A stretch of DNA of 64,000 nt from Erigeron canadensis (Eukaryota > Streptophyta > Magnoliopsida > Asterales > Asteraceae): NCBI RefSeq assembly GCF_010389155.1, contig NC_057766.1:39813516-39877515 (forward strand), written 5' to 3'. This document shows positions 34,947-48,700 of this stretch, piece after piece; the first letter of the stretch is position 1; each line of letters begins with the position of its first letter. A model generated the notes under the pieces. It did not search any database, had not been told where the DNA came from, and saw only the letters and a program-made list of their open reading frames with translations. The translations under genes were made by a program, and so were the position numbers.

Positions 34947-37900
34947 GGGTCAAGTATCATATTTCCCCCTATTAAGTTTTAAAATAACATATATACCCAG
35001 TTAAATAACATAATATCAAATTTAACCAATCTAAGTATTAAAACTATCAAATTTACCCATTTTGTCAAAATATTAAATAAATACAATTGAACATTATTAA
35101 ATTCCCATCTTGTCCTTCTATTATTTTGAAACAAAATATACTACGATTAACAAGGTTAAAATTGTTCTGACAAAAGAATGACAGCAGCCCACCAATTACT
35201 CCAAGTCTTCTATTATACATGAATTTAACCACTCCAACTCTTGCCCTTATATTTGCATGAACAAACACAGAGACGCAAGCATATCCATGAACATACACAA
35301 TGATGACATTATTATCAAACATGAATTAAACAAATAATAAAGCTTCAACCATATATTTAAAGACAAAAAGTTTCAAACAGATTTAATAAAAAGAAAAAAT
35401 TAAAACATCACAAATAGAAGACCAGAAGACCAAACCAAGTCTATTGACTACTGGTCATGAGCACTACAACAAAAAAAAAAAAAAAGAAGAAGAAGACTAC
35501 GATTTTGAGCCCATTATCGCATTGCTTTCATTAATTGTTGTTCTTTGCACGTTTCCTGTAACAACAAAATGCATATTAGCATCACATAAAATTTGAAAGT
35601 TTGTTTCTTAGAAAATGAAAATAGAAGGAATGAGAAATTGATACACCTTTTACTCGTCGATGGTTGATATGGATCATACCCATCGCGGGGCCGATTTTTG
35701 CATGTCTTATCACGATGAACATATTGGCCACATCGTGCACATCGTTGTCTTCTTTTAGGCTCATTAGATGGTACAATTCTCTTTTTTTTGGTCGTCCAAG
35801 TGGACGTTTGATAATTGGTGGATATATCCTTTCCCCTGTCGCTTTGTGCACCCATTGATCCTTTCCCGATAGGAGCAATTTCTAGAGCATAAGCTTCTTT
35901 GAATTTCGCAACGATATAATATCGATCAACATAATTATCCCAGTTATTATCTCTTATGCTACCAATAAAAGCTGCTGCATGTATACATGGAAGGCCTTTA
36001 ACTTGCCAAACTCGACAAGTGCATTTTCGCTCATTTAATACAACCTCCCATCGTTTTCCCTTGAAGTTGACTTCAGCTCGATTATCGCTACTTCTATGAA
36101 CCTTATATTCACCCAGATTCTACAAGAAAAATAAAAGGCAAACTAGACGATAAACATACAAAAACATATATACACGAAGTGTAAAGTTTATATAACTACT
36201 GACCCAATCTAAATACCTTAGAGATGTTGTTGATATAACGTTTAGCCTTGGGAACTAACGTGCCTTTCCACTTTTCCGCAATTTTCCTTTTCTTATAAAA
36301 TCGTACCATAAACTTGTCTCTAATTGCATCCAAAAGATCAAGGACTGGTTGATAACGCAAGTTACCGATCCAAGAATTGAATGCTTCTGAAACATTATTA
36401 GTAATGTAATCACACTTGGATATTGTACCAAACTTGCTTCTGACTCCATATCTTTTTATGGTTCTGATTAAGATATGTAATTGGAGTTTCATGTGCATCA
36501 GAGATCTCCTTTAGTAGTTTGTCATGCTCAATGGGACAATAGGTTCTTGCAGCACCCCACAAGTTCGAGGCAAAGAAGTCACCACGAAAGTGTTTCTTGA
36601 AATTACTATATAAGTGTCTGATACATTCTCTATGCTCAACATTAGGATAAACTTGCGTGATTGCTACTTCTAATCCCTTTTGCATGTCTGATGAGATAAC
36701 AAGACCATCTGGCACTCCAATTGCTTTTTTTAGTAACTCAAGAAACCACGTCCATGATTTTGTATTTTCCGACTCAAGCACCCCATAGGCTACTGGAAAT
36801 ATTGAGTTATTACCGTCAACACTCGTGGCAGCAGCTAGTACACCATTGAATTTCCCTTTCAGGTGACAAGCATCAAGAGAAATATAGGGACGACAACCAG
36901 CAAGAAATCCCTTAGAACAAGCAGATAATTAAATAAAAAAGCGTAAGAAACGTTTATTCTCACTCTGTGTCAAAATCAATGTCAACAACACTTCCAAGGT
37001 TCCTGTTTAGTAGTTCCTCTTTGAAATCATCAATTCGTAAGAAAGAGTCCTCCCACTTGCCGTACATATCAGTGTAAGCTTGTTCTTTCCCTCTAGCAAC
37101 TCTCATGTATGGTGGTTCAACATTGTAAGTTTTCACAAGCCAGCTTCTAAGCTCCGCAAAAGAGACATCTCCATCAGATCTTAATTTGTCGGTGATTACA
37201 TCAGCAATCCATCCTTGAGTGGCACACTTGTTACCACCCATCCTGCTTTGTGTACAAGAGTGTGGTTCCACCAAACTCTTTACCTACAAATATATTGAAA
37301 TAACATTATAACGTTTTATGGACACAAACATATATAATCCACAATCTTAAATAAATTATATTCTCACTTCAAAAGTAACGTTATCTTGCATGACTGAAGC
37401 ATGAATTCGCCATTTGCACCCCATTTGTTTACACCTTGCAGTGAACCGTCTTGGTTCACTTTTCTCAATGAAGTACTCGAACTCATTTTTTATTGCATGA
37501 TGGTTCAAAGCTCTCCTGAAACTAATCACATTCGGAAACTTCAAGTTCTCTTTCATTGTTGTATCCTTATTGCTGAGTGAATAAGTTTCGACTTGGTAGT
37601 GCACTCTCTCATCTTCATTATCACTACTATGAGGTGTGTGATAACTTTCTTCATTATCAGTACAATGATCCGATTCATTGTTATAGTGTGGTTCATCAGT
37701 TTGTCCATCTTCACTACTGCATAAAACGTGCACAATTACGTAACAATTAAGTGATAAGTACATATATATATATATATATACACATATAGATATATATATA
37801 TATATATACACATATAGAAACATCCATAATGTATACCTTTGTTGTAAATTATGGGTACCACCATTATCACCTATCGTCGCGTAGATGGTTACTTCTTTCT

Positions 37901-39144
37901 CTTTCTCATACATTGCAAGCATCCCCATGAAATTTTCATGAGAATCAATGTCGATAAAAGATTGCTCCTTTGCATTCTTGTCAACGAACTGAATTGAGAA
38001 AACTAGACCACTATCAAATGGATAATGCTTACTGACTTCTTCAATTAATTCGTTCAAGTTGTATGAGCTTGTGTCTATGTATATACATTTTTGAGAGCTG
38101 GAACAATATTTTCTCCTTGATGAATTCTTGATCAATCGAAAGAAGCCTCCATATTTTAGTTTTAGCTTGTACTTGGATGTTACTTGTCTATAAACAAAAA
38201 TTAAATGTCCCTATAGCATTATTACAACTCGACAACAAAAAATGTAGCTCTAAAAATTGGGATAAACATACTCAATTATTGGTGATTCAACCATGTTCTC
38301 CCATCTTGGTCTTGAAGAATCATTGTCTATAGCTTGATCCATCTAAACACAATCATACTCGCACTTAGCAAAAGATCGAAACAAGAAAAATAAGATTCTT
38401 TCTGTTATGTAAAAATGGTGTCCCAATCAAACGATTTTGCTATAACATAATTAGTATATACTAAAAGTCACATGATATTAAACAAGGCTACAAGCTCTAT
38501 GGTACAAGTTGTGAGAAAAAAACATGGACTTTTACTGTGATTATTGCCACTTGACAAAAAGAATAAAATGGGTTTGTAATGTCTAAATGAGGGTTATATG
38601 TTACCCCTTCAGTACCTAACGCAACTCTCTCTGACTTACATGTAATCATATGTAACTATGTCAGATTTATTATTCAAGAAAAATATGGCAAATAGGTAAA
38701 TACATACAAATAAGCGAATAACAAATAATGATCACACAAATCAACAACATATATAAAACAAGTTTCATCAAAATTAAAAGAAAAAAATAAAGTTTTCTCA
38801 CCTTGAAATGTTTGGTAGAAAGAATCAGATGAAAAGTGTTGATGTTGGAAGTTATTTTCACCATATATAGTTTCCCTAATTTCATTGAGAGGTAATCATG
38901 GGCTGGGTTTAAGAGAACAAAAGTGGCGGGAGTTTTTACCGTCCTATTTTAAGAGGGTATAATAGTCAATAAGAATTAAATTTATAATTATTCAGATTTT
39001 TCATGATTTATTTAATATTAAAAAAGGTTAAATGGGTATATACGATGGATTTAAATGTTTAAATGGACATGTGTGATATTATTATATTTAACTGGGTAAA
39101 TATGTGATTTTTAAGCGTAACAGGGATAAATATGATAAAATCCC
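34947..39144 (-). mobile_element. Mutator-like element (MULE, MuDR type), 4198 bp, perfect 9-bp TSD ATTGAATAT
   Basis: Terminal inverted repeats of about 150-190 bp begin GGGTCAAGTATCATATTT (left) and GGGATTTTATCATATTT (right, inverted). They share TACCCAGTTAAATA and other blocks but have diverged substantially. ATTGAATAT flanks both ends (34938-34946 and 39145-39153) with no mismatch, as expected for the 9-bp duplication of Mutator transposons. It carries a transposase pseudogene on the minus strand. An empty paralogous site exists at 22590-22730. Boundaries are read directly and are firm. Confidence 0.95.
35514..38342 (-). pseudogene. MuDR-family transposase, frameshifted remnant
   Basis: Read on the minus strand from ATG 38342 (MDQAIDNDSSRPRW). 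A PB1-like KLKLKYGGFFRLIK region comes first, then the MuDR DNA-binding domain (FRRALNHHAIKNEFEY ... RFTARC..GCKWRIHAS). Next are the MULE DDE core with YISLDACHLKG, VISSDMQKGL and NNVSEAFNSW, a SWIM zinc finger CTCRVW..GLPCIH, and a C-terminal zinc-knuckle CARCGQY..RDKTC. Short introns fit between 38275 and 38190, 37843 and 37734, and 37366 and 37285. Breaks: a frameshift plus an in-frame TAA at about 36930-36965, a one-base frameshift near 36450, and a frameshift in an A run near 35790. It cannot make an intact transposase. Confidence 0.88.
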
Positions 39145-39390
39145 ATTGAATATTTATGTCTTTGAAATACCTTATTTGCCCTTGAACTTTTTTTTTTCTT
39201 TACGTAACTACCCAAAACTTTTATTTTAATAATTAATACTTTAAGCCCTTATCTTTTAAAAATTTCTACTATCGCAGTTACATCAACCTACACCACTTGA
39301 CACCGCCACCACCACCAATAGTACCATCACCGACACCATTAGATCGTCTTCCCCACCATCGACGTCGCATTGCAGGGGTACCATGCTCGT

Positions 39391-40009
39391 TTAAACAATT
39401 AAACTATATGAACTTTATGAAGGGAAAGAAAGCCCAGTGAGAAAGCCCATGGGTTTAGTTTGGTGGACTGCTGATATAGTGATATCTATATGACTATATC
39501 TGTATATCCATAATCCATATGTTATTTAACCGCTATTACAAAACACATATCGGTCAAGGACAGTGAGACAGTCAAGACCTGGCAAAAACTCAATCAAATC
39601 AAATCTAGCGTTTTTACCAGCCGGCCGATCCGTTTAGGTACTTTTATTTGTTCATTCATTTTCTTTAGTAAGTTTTTTTCATATATATATATATATAATA
39701 TCTTGTCTAATATGCTGTTAACAGCAAATGGTTATATGCTGTTTCACCTCACATTCAGGGAGTGGGCTAAGTTTTTATTTCATCGCCTGGGAAAATTAAT
39801 GTGAGGGCAGGGCTGATATTTGCAGTATATAATATTTTCCCAAAAAATATATATATATACATATCACACTAAGTTAATTTGATATGTTAAGCTCTCCGGA
39901 TTTGGGTCTGTATCTGGATCTGTATCTGTTTATTTAATTTATTTTTTTTAATTATGTTCATATTGATTCAGCTAATATTTTTTGTGCTAATTTCTGTGAA
40001 ATCATATAA

Positions 40010-40042
<33 letters not shown>

Positions 40043-40806
40043 ATTATTATTATTATTATTATTATTGTTATTATTATTATTATTATTCATCATTGCCTGT
40101 CACGTGAAAGCAATATGTATCATTTGTTTGGATTTATCGACTATTATATTGAATTTATAGGAGAATTTTTACCTGTAATGTGTGGTATTTGTATCATATT
40201 TATGAAATTTGTATGAAGTATGAATCTTGAACTTATAAATTATAATGCTGACCTTTAAGTCACAGTGTAGAACAATTAGGCAGCAGTGTTTATAGTGTTC
40301 AAGTTTATGTCTGAAACTGACAAGAAATGACTCAATATTGTGCCTTGGTTGTCCGGTGTACGTTAGTTAGAGTGATATGTGAAGCATTTATTTCATTTTT
40401 CATATAATTTGTCATACATATATGTATCTAGAAAATTTTAAAAAAAAAAAGATGGCTGGATTCTGTTTTTTGAAGTCAAATGTGTTTTTGTAATGGATGT
40501 TCGTCATGAACAGTTAGATGTCAGTGCAAGTAAGTATTCATAAGCATTGTGTGTGCTTACTTTTGGATACATAGGTGTTATGTGTACTTGGTTGTGACGC
40601 TTGAGATAATTGGTTACAGTTTTGTGGTGTTTATATCTCTATAACAAAGTTTAATTCCCTAAAAGAATGCTAGTATGAATTTTGATTTGATATTCTTTAA
40701 TGGTTACACTTTTCTTATATGGATGCAAGTTGATTTGCTTATTTGGATAAATAGAATTAAGTTCATATTATCTAAAGGTATTTGTTGTTCTAGCCTTCTA
40801 GGTAAT
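39391..40806 (+). other. Upstream region and probable 5' UTR intron of the RS2Z gene, with an ATT microsatellite
   Basis: The coding start at 40807 follows an acceptor ending at 40801 (CCTTCTAG), so a 5' UTR exon must lie upstream. A plausible donor is TTTAG|GTACTT near 39637, giving an intron of about 1.16 kb. The transcription start was not determined. Long 5' introns are common in plant SR genes. Confidence 0.45.
40010..40087 (+). repeat. (TTA)n microsatellite, about 78 bp
   Basis: Nearly uninterrupted TTA/ATT trinucleotides with two interruptions. It falls in the probable 5' UTR intron of the RS2Z gene. Confidence 0.95.
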
Positions 40807-42754
40807 ATGCCGCGCTATGATGATCGCCATGGCAGTACCCGTCTCTATGTTGGCCACTTGGCTACGCGTACAAGATCACATGATTTGGAAGACATTTTCA
40901 GCAGATACGGAAGGTTTACAATTTAACATTTTTTGTTTAGGCAATTTTTTATATTTGGCTGAAAAGCTAATATATGTGACTGCAATTTTTTTGAATAATC
41001 ATTCATGTGTTAATAGTCTTGCTGTTTCAGCTATATATCATGTTACTCATGTTAATCGGTTATTGTACCCTCATGGTGCATTAGGTGGAACATATCATTC
41101 TTTAACTTTTATAAGTCAGTCAAATATTCATATATTCACTTGTGTTCAGTTTAAAAGTCCTTTTCTATTCGAGGATATAATACATTAATGTGTGCAGAAA
41201 GCTCAATCAGTGTTACTGGCATAACTTTTGATATTCAATGATCAACAAAACCTGACTTTTTAAAAATAATATCTCTCTCTTCCCACATGTCAAGAAAAAA
41301 ATTAACTTGATGATCTTTCTGAAGGTCTATGGTGAGAGGTTGCCTTTGGTGGTTAGAGTCGCTATCCATGCTGATTGTGTAGGAGACTGGCGATTCTTTC
41401 TATAATATTTTGCAGTCTTTTTTTTTTTGATGGAACTGGCTACAATCTGAAAGTGGTGTTTAATTCATCTTTGAGGGGCGAAGTAACAACCCTTTGGTAC
41501 ATAATGTAATGATGGCCTTACTATTTCTGGCACCCGTTTAACGCAGAATACGTGATGTGGATATGAAGCGTGACTTTGCCTTTGTGGTATGTTCTTCCTT
41601 GCTTAGTTACCTCCCTGTAGGGTATGGTGGATTGGTGGTCTTTGTGTATCATTTTGAAAGATTTTACCGTTGTTTCGTTCTTTCCATATATGCTTATAGG
41701 AATTCAGCGACCCTAGAGATGCTGATGATGCAAGATATAGCTTAAATGGGCGTGATGTGGATGGAAGTCGTATTGTGGTGGAATTTGCAAAGGGGGTACT
41801 GATCTATTTTAAATTCTCTTTTGTTAATAATGACACATTTAGTAAACATACATCCTTTGACTTGTATTAGGCTCCAAGAGGTGGTGGCGATAGTGGTGAC
41901 CGTGACCGCAACCGTGGTCCCTCTGGTGGCTCTCGTGATTTTCTGGGCAGAGGTCCTCCTCCAGGAGCAGGTCGTTGCTTTAATTGTGGACTTGACGGAC
42001 ATTGGGCACGAGACTGCAAAGCTGGTGACTGGAAGAACAAATGCTATCGCTGTGGAGAACGCGGTCATATAGAAAGGAATTGTCAGAACAGTCCCAAAAA
42101 AGTGACGTAAGCTCTTCCCATGATTTTTTTTAAATAATTATTTTTTATATAATGCTAGCTTGCTAGTTACTAATGAACAATTCTGTTTATTACTAAGAGC
42201 TGAAAGCAGGCGTGGAAGAAGTTACTCTCGCACCCCGTCCCCACCTCGTCGTGCAAGTCGACGTAGTCGCAGTATAAGCAGGAGTCGCAGCAACAGGTTA
42301 CTTTTTGACCTTCTTTGTTTAGTTCTTTATTCTATTGCTTGCGGAGTGTTTTATTTGTGTAATCCTCTATGAACATTTCAGCCGATCAAGGTCACCTGCA
42401 AAACGGGATCGGAGTGTTCAACGTGCAGAAAGAAGGTCAAGAAGCCCTAGGAGAAACCGTGCTTCTCCACCACCATCCAGAGGAAGGAAACAAAGCCCAT
42501 CATCACCTGATGACGACAGAAGCCTGCAAGAGAAAGGTACACCATCACCAAGAGACCATACTGGTAGTCCAAAAGCAAAAAGTAGGAGCCCAATGGACGA
42601 TGATGTCCGTGAAGGCAGCCACAGTCTTGATAATAGGAGCCCCACTGAGGAAAATGGGCACAGCCGGAGCCCTAGTCCAGTAGCTAGAGATGGGTCTCCT
42701 CTTGAAGCTGATGATGTAGCCAATGGTTCACCAGAGCCAAGTGAGTCTGGTTAA
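40807..42754 (+). CDS. RS2Z: RS2Z-type SR splicing factor (RRM, two zinc knuckles, RS/SP tail)
   Basis: Nuclear pre-mRNA splicing factor of the plant-specific RS2Z subfamily (Arabidopsis RS2Z32/RS2Z33). Exons: 40807-40913, 41547-41586, 41700-41795, 41871-42106, 42198-42296, 42382-42754, in frame to 316 aa. The RRM occupies about residues 10-80, with RNP2 LYVGHL and RNP1 in RDFAFVEF spanning the exon 2-3 junction. Two CCHC knuckles follow: Cys117-Cys120-His125-Cys130 and Cys139-Cys142-His147-Cys152. An RS-rich segment (about 165-230) and an acidic SP-rich tail with SRSPSP repeats complete the protein. The first coding intron, inside the RRM, is by far the longest (633 bp). In this family the long RRM intron is a known site of regulated alternative splicing and autoregulation, so the same is likely here. 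Exon 5 uses acceptor TACTAAG at 42197; a second AG two bases on would break the frame. Confidence 0.95.
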
Positions 42755-45700
42755 TGCTGTGTCTCTCTTTTGTGATCAGTGGTATGAGTAATCTGAATCT
42801 AAATTTAGGAACACGTCAAAGATAGGAAATACTATGAACCTTAATTTTCTTGTTTTTGAAGTCTGGTGTTAAATAAGAATACTATTGCACTTTATCTGGG
42901 TTTTTTTTTTGTGTTCATTTACTTTTGTCATGCTAAATGGTACTTCGTATAAGCCAAGTGCTCATATACCATGTTAACTTTACAAACGCCTAGTGGTAGA
43001 AGTTCAACTGGATAAACAAGCTCAACATACTATGTAACCATGTCATGTTTAAAAGAGATTACGTTGCTAATAGATGTTCCAGAACCTTCATGTCGTGGTG
43101 ATGCAACACCATGGTGGTGTTGCTGCTCAGCTCCAATAGTTTTGAGTTATAAGGCGCCTCTTGTATCTATCTGGGATTTCCTTTCTATAACTCGATAAAA
43201 AGGAAAAAAGGGTGTCATCATCATCATCTTTTTTCCATCCAAACAGAATATAATACAGAAATCTTTCTTCTTTTCTTTTCTTTTTCTGCCCAATATAAAA
43301 GATCCTCACTTCATTTCTATCTATTATTGCCAAGAAAAATTAGAATCTAATGTACCGCACGTGTGTATTTCATTTATAGACCACTTTTGCAAATCAAATA
43401 AAAAATAAATTTTACAGTTGTGAACATGACAATGAAAGGATAAAGATGAGACGATGGAGAATTGGAGATGAGTAAAAGTATGAAGTAGGTTCAAAAATGA
43501 AGCTGGTTGGGTATTTACCTCTTGATTATCGCCGCTTGGACCCGCATAGTTTCAAACTGTACCCGCTTTGACGCGTTATCCAAACCCACCCGACCCGTCC
43601 ATTTTGCCCGGCCTTTAAAAACATAATAACGACTCCTAATTAAAACGATCACGATAACCCCTCCCCCGCGGAATGGTATGATCCATTAACGATATTTACC
43701 ATCTTTTGCGCAGTTTTGGGAAGAAAGACAGGAACAAAAAAAGCCACAAAAACATATGTAAGAAAGACCACAGTTGTGCTAAACATACCCTTTTCATATC
43801 TATTGGGCCCATTGAAGAACTTGCCCCGTCTTATCATGCAAAAAAAATCTCTTGATGCTTCAAGTTCAAGTTCCGAATAAAATGAAAGTGAGTGATGATA
43901 GAGGAAACAAGCGGAGAAGAGCACATTAACCAGCAAGTGGTCATTTTATCAATCTTTGACTCAGATCTGACTAAATTGATATGCTGAAGCCTTGTCCCTT
44001 GAGGTAAAAGAAGACTCATAGTAAGAATGCTTTTTGAATCATGCTTCACTTGACTGTAAAATTTCATTTAATTGGAAAATATATGAGAATTTGATCTGGG
44101 CTAAACTGAATATTGATCAATGCAGAATTCAATTTGCAAATCACTTTATTGTTCAGTGGGAGCTACTTGTAAGTTACTGGAACAACTAACAGTTCTGTCA
44201 GTAAGTTGGTAACAGTCTGGTTGTGGTATCAATGGTACAGACTGGTGGGGAGCCCCCAGAAAGTGGACTACCTTAAAGTAAGCGTCTTTGCTGACACGAG
44301 TTGCACTTTCAACTGTTTTATTGCACATCATCGCTCTTTAATTAACTTGCATCTAAATTTATGAACAGCCAAGACACTGAAAAAGCATTTAAGGACTAAT
44401 CAAATCCTGACCAAGATTGATTAACGTCGTTTTCATCTTTTGAGAAGCATCGCCCGTTTCATATCTGTGATGTTGGATTTTTTCAATAAGCGCACAAGCC
44501 CCTACACGTTTGTGCTTTAAAATTTTTACGGCCTCTTTCAACAGTTAGAAAAAAGATATGAACAATTAAGACATATGTATGAATAAAATATTTTGTATAT
44601 TATATGTGGTGCGAAAATATCTCAACACCTTGGCATTCGTCTTTTAAAGACGTGGCTGACCGGCCAACCAACAATGCAAGCTGATCATGAAGCTTTATCT
44701 CCAAGGCCCTATACTGATTGATATATTAGTGAACTTGAAAGATTTATTTGAAAAATAGGTTCTGATCAAATGATCATGTTGAACAGATACTTGGCCCTAT
44801 ACTGATTGATATGTTATTTTACTTAATATCCTGATGTAATTCTTGAAGCTAATCACATGAAGATGATATGATGACCCTGCACTGGCGAAAGAATGACACA
44901 AAACAAATAGTAAATGTGATATATGTTCAGTGATTTTTATTTGATCAGTGCAGACTTAATAGTGCATTGAATTTTATCTACAAGAATGAAACATATATCT
45001 TCTACAATTGTTTTAGTGAAAAGTATATATCATGAACATTTTTCGGCATTGAAACTATTAAATGATGGCAGTGCAGTACTAGTCAACTCTTAGTGTTACC
45101 TTACTAATTCTTGCAGGCAACTACATGTGCCTTAAATGCTCGCAGAATGGAAATGCTGCAATTATTATTCGACTTCCAAACATTGAGATGCTCGTAAATT
45201 TCTTCGGGTGGTAAAAGTAAGATTTTGCTAAAGTCTGTCGGTATGTTTGTGGATATTATCTGTTTTGCTAGAATAGATCAAGTATGTGGGTAATGCATAT
45301 GTTTGAGTGGCTGCAGATTGCAATGGCAGATCTAGAGAAAATGTTTATGAGGGCTTTCAATCAAAATATTTAGCATCGGAAATATATAGCTACAGAGTTG
45401 GCTATGGAATCCCGAAATATGTTGATGGTCTTGTATTTCTTTGAACATGTACATATAATTTTTTCAAAGAAGAATTGAAAGATAGCATTGTGAGGCATAT
45501 AATATATGTAATTTAAGTATATGTTGAGTAACACGTTATATTATACAGTATTATAAATCAACTACTGTATTTGACAATTATGGTTTATGAGTGTAGATTT
45601 CTATAGACTACTTGTCTTTTTTAGACAACGCTAACACCACCATTATTTAGTCATATACCATCAAATATGTTTTAAAATTGTTATAAACAATAGTTTGAAG

Positions 45701-48700
45701 TATACTTGATGATGATGATATACGGTTAAAAACTAATAGCGTACGGATCACCTAAACAAATGACATTAATTGAATTGTTAAATTTGTATAACTGTAAAAG
45801 GGTGCTACATAGGATAAGGGACACAATAACACATGTTTAAGGTAAGTGTATCACTTTATTTGACGTCAATAGCTTTAAATGGCCATTTACGCAACATTGT
45901 TGCGCGCCTATATCTTGTTAAAAGCAAAAGAAACTCTCAATTATTTTGCAACCAAGACTTTTAATTTCCATGTGAATACTTAAATAAGAATAAGTTTTGT
46001 GACAAAAATTGTTTCGAAAAAAAACATTGATGCGAAATAAAATTAATTTGGAAAAACAAAAAATTATGTGTTTAAACTACATCTGTTGAAAGATATTGAT
46101 GCGAGCAAAACATATAAGAGAATGATATGTTCCTAAAAATACACATCTAAAAAATATATTGAAACACACATGTCGCAACGGATATCCAAAATGAAAGTAA
46201 ATAAAAATCACACTAGTCATCAGGGGTGGATTCATGGAGATGTCTAAGGTGTTTGTAAACCGCATAAGTTTCTCTAGTGTAGTGATACAAAATACAATCA
46301 TACAAATTTTGTAAAATAATTTAATTTTTATAAAAAAAATACACCGGATAGAAAAATCTATTCAATTTAAATATTGTGTAAACCTCATGGTATTTTTTGG
46401 AACTATTATAGATTATTCTTGAATTTCAGAAGGTATAACATACGTTATTTTAAACGGTTCCACGTTACAAAATCATCCTCTGATATAATAAATCCTCAAT
46501 TTAAATCTCGATGAGATACTCTATACTTGGTGATCTTGGGGGAAACTAATTTCGGGGAAAATTTTTTTTACTTACTAACATATCTCAATTTTTGGACCTC
46601 TAATTCAAGATGTCACCATCGACCAAGCAAGACCCTTTCAAGACCAGGACCAACCGAAAAATATTACTTGTATGCATAAACGTCATCGTTATACGTAGTG
46701 GTTCATCAAGACATCCCATGGATCCACAAGTCCAAATTCAAGTGGCTAGTATTTCAATTCCTAGATGTAATGACAACTTTTTTTTTTCCCCAAACATTCG
46801 GTCGGTATGCGACATCAGGGAAACCTCACAGTATGATGGTGAAGCCTCACAGTACCATGGGTCGTTACAAGTATTCGGAGGAAAAAACCCTAAAACTTGT
46901 CATCCTTAAGGATCGAACTCAAAACCTTGGGTAAAAACTATAATGACAACTAATTAGAAAAAAAAAAGAAAAAGTCAATGGAGTGAGACATGAAAAGACC
47001 GTTTCAAACGTTGAAATAAACCTAATTGTCCCATACTCCCTTATCATTATCAAGATATTAACATAAAAAAATGATAAAAGTCATAGTTAAAACGAAGTAA
47101 TGATCATTTAAATTTATTTAATTACTGATTTATTTCGTTTCATCTCAAAGTGTTTGTTATTGTCTTGTTAGAATGCAAACATTCTAAAAACATCGTATTC
47201 AATTCCATACGTTAATAGGTACATGCATTGGAACATTTCAAACATTTTTGAATATAGTATTGGATTAATGGATCTTGTAATATAATTAAAAGCACCATTC
47301 GAACATCAACATCATCTTTTTAAACATATGTTTTCATTTGTATATGCATGGTTTCATTAATTATAAAGAATTATCCGGATAGTCAATCAAATGAATATGA
47401 CTTGCGCTTTCACACATGCCAAATGGCTAAAGCACGAACCATGTTTACGTAAGGCACCATGAAAATAGAAGGACTGCTTGATCAAAATTGATAGTTGAAG
47501 GACTGAATATGTAATAATGAAAAGTGTCACACTTTTAGGCTTTAACCCATGATTAGGGGGAGGATAAGTAAGCATTTAATAAGAGCTTCATGTCTAAGGT
47601 TTGGTGGAAAGTTAGAATGAAACTCATGTATGGACCCCATATATATGGCACAATGAAAATCATGCCCTGGTGTATCATGATGTATGGCGAAAGATAGACA
47701 TGATAGTACCACATTATACCAATGCTTTTGTGTGAAAGTATGTTTTATTATACAAACATACATCTTCCACTCTAATTTATCCGATAATAACTTGTTATGT
47801 ATTTAGCATGAATGACTATCATAACATGTTATTAAAAAAAGTTACATAAACAGATATACGAACAGACGAGGTCGTTTTATCTATTTAAGTTGTTTAAGGA
47901 TAACAACTATATATTTAATTCAAATGGATACAGTCATACAACGTAACATTATATATGTTCTATATATAGTGAAGGTACCTAGCTTCTAAAAGACAAAAAT
48001 GGAACACAAAACAAAATAAGATATTATATGAAACCCAAGCTATATATGCTTAAAGCTAAACACCCCATTATTATGTTTGGTACCAAAACAATTAAGTTGG
48101 AGAATTGGAGGGGGGGCTGCTTGCCGTTGGATGGAGCAAGTTAATGCCAATCAATATTTCTGTTAAATGATAGAAGCTAGCTAGCTCTCACAATATGTAT
48201 CTATAGGCCCGTTTAAAAGGTGGCTTCATGTCCAAGACCAAGGCCAGACTATTGACATTCCATTCCATAACTAACTAAAAATGGAGTTATATAAACAACA
48301 CCATAACAATATTCAGCACCATCAAATAGAATACGTAAAAAGTTGGATATAAACAGACAATACTATAACCAAAAGTAAAGAGGCTGATTACATTCAAAAC
48401 AAAGTACATATAATTATAATTGGCGTATGTTTAAATACCAAACACAAGTGTTTTCAAGCACTTTATATGTATTTTCTAGGGGTAATATTTGATTATATAT
48501 AACAGTTAGAGATGTTATAACATATAATGAAGTGATAATTATTTTAAAAAGTGTTTATCTATGTATAATATTTAATGTGTTTGAATTTTAGCGATTTTTT
48601 TCCCTTTTACTTAGAGAAAGGAGTTATCAAGAATTAATAAAGATGTTTTTTTTTTTCGAACAACATTTAAAATTTTATAAAAATGCTAGTAAGAAACTAG

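Larger units (their letters stand above)
34902..39240 (+). repeat. Dispersed repeat split by the Mutator-like element
   Basis: 34902-34946 and 39154-39240 together read as one repeat, collinear with the uninterrupted minus-strand copy at 22590-22730. On the right it continues with ATTTGCCCTTGAAC, TTTACGTAACTACCC, then a CACCACCACCA-rich segment to about 39390 that resembles the 3' part of the Helitron at 23334-23656. Confidence 0.7.

Noticed and set aside
35461..35485. CACTACAACAAAAA start resembling a fourth CACTA-like tip
   Set aside because: No inverted partner with a matching 3-bp duplication was found, and the word lies inside the MULE. The following A run makes a chance match likely.
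37760..37815. TA/CATATA runs within the MULE as regulatory or telomere-like DNA
   Set aside because: A simple dinucleotide microsatellite inside an intron of the transposase remnant.
43649..43936. Minus-strand frame with hydrophobic segment as a possible membrane protein gene
   Set aside because: No family resemblance, no splice partners, and adjacent frames look equally long; treated as chance.
46600..46934. Plus-strand frames of near 100 codons as a possible gene
   Set aside because: Overlapping frames of similar length, internal near-duplicated phrases and poly(T) suggest repeat DNA, not a gene.
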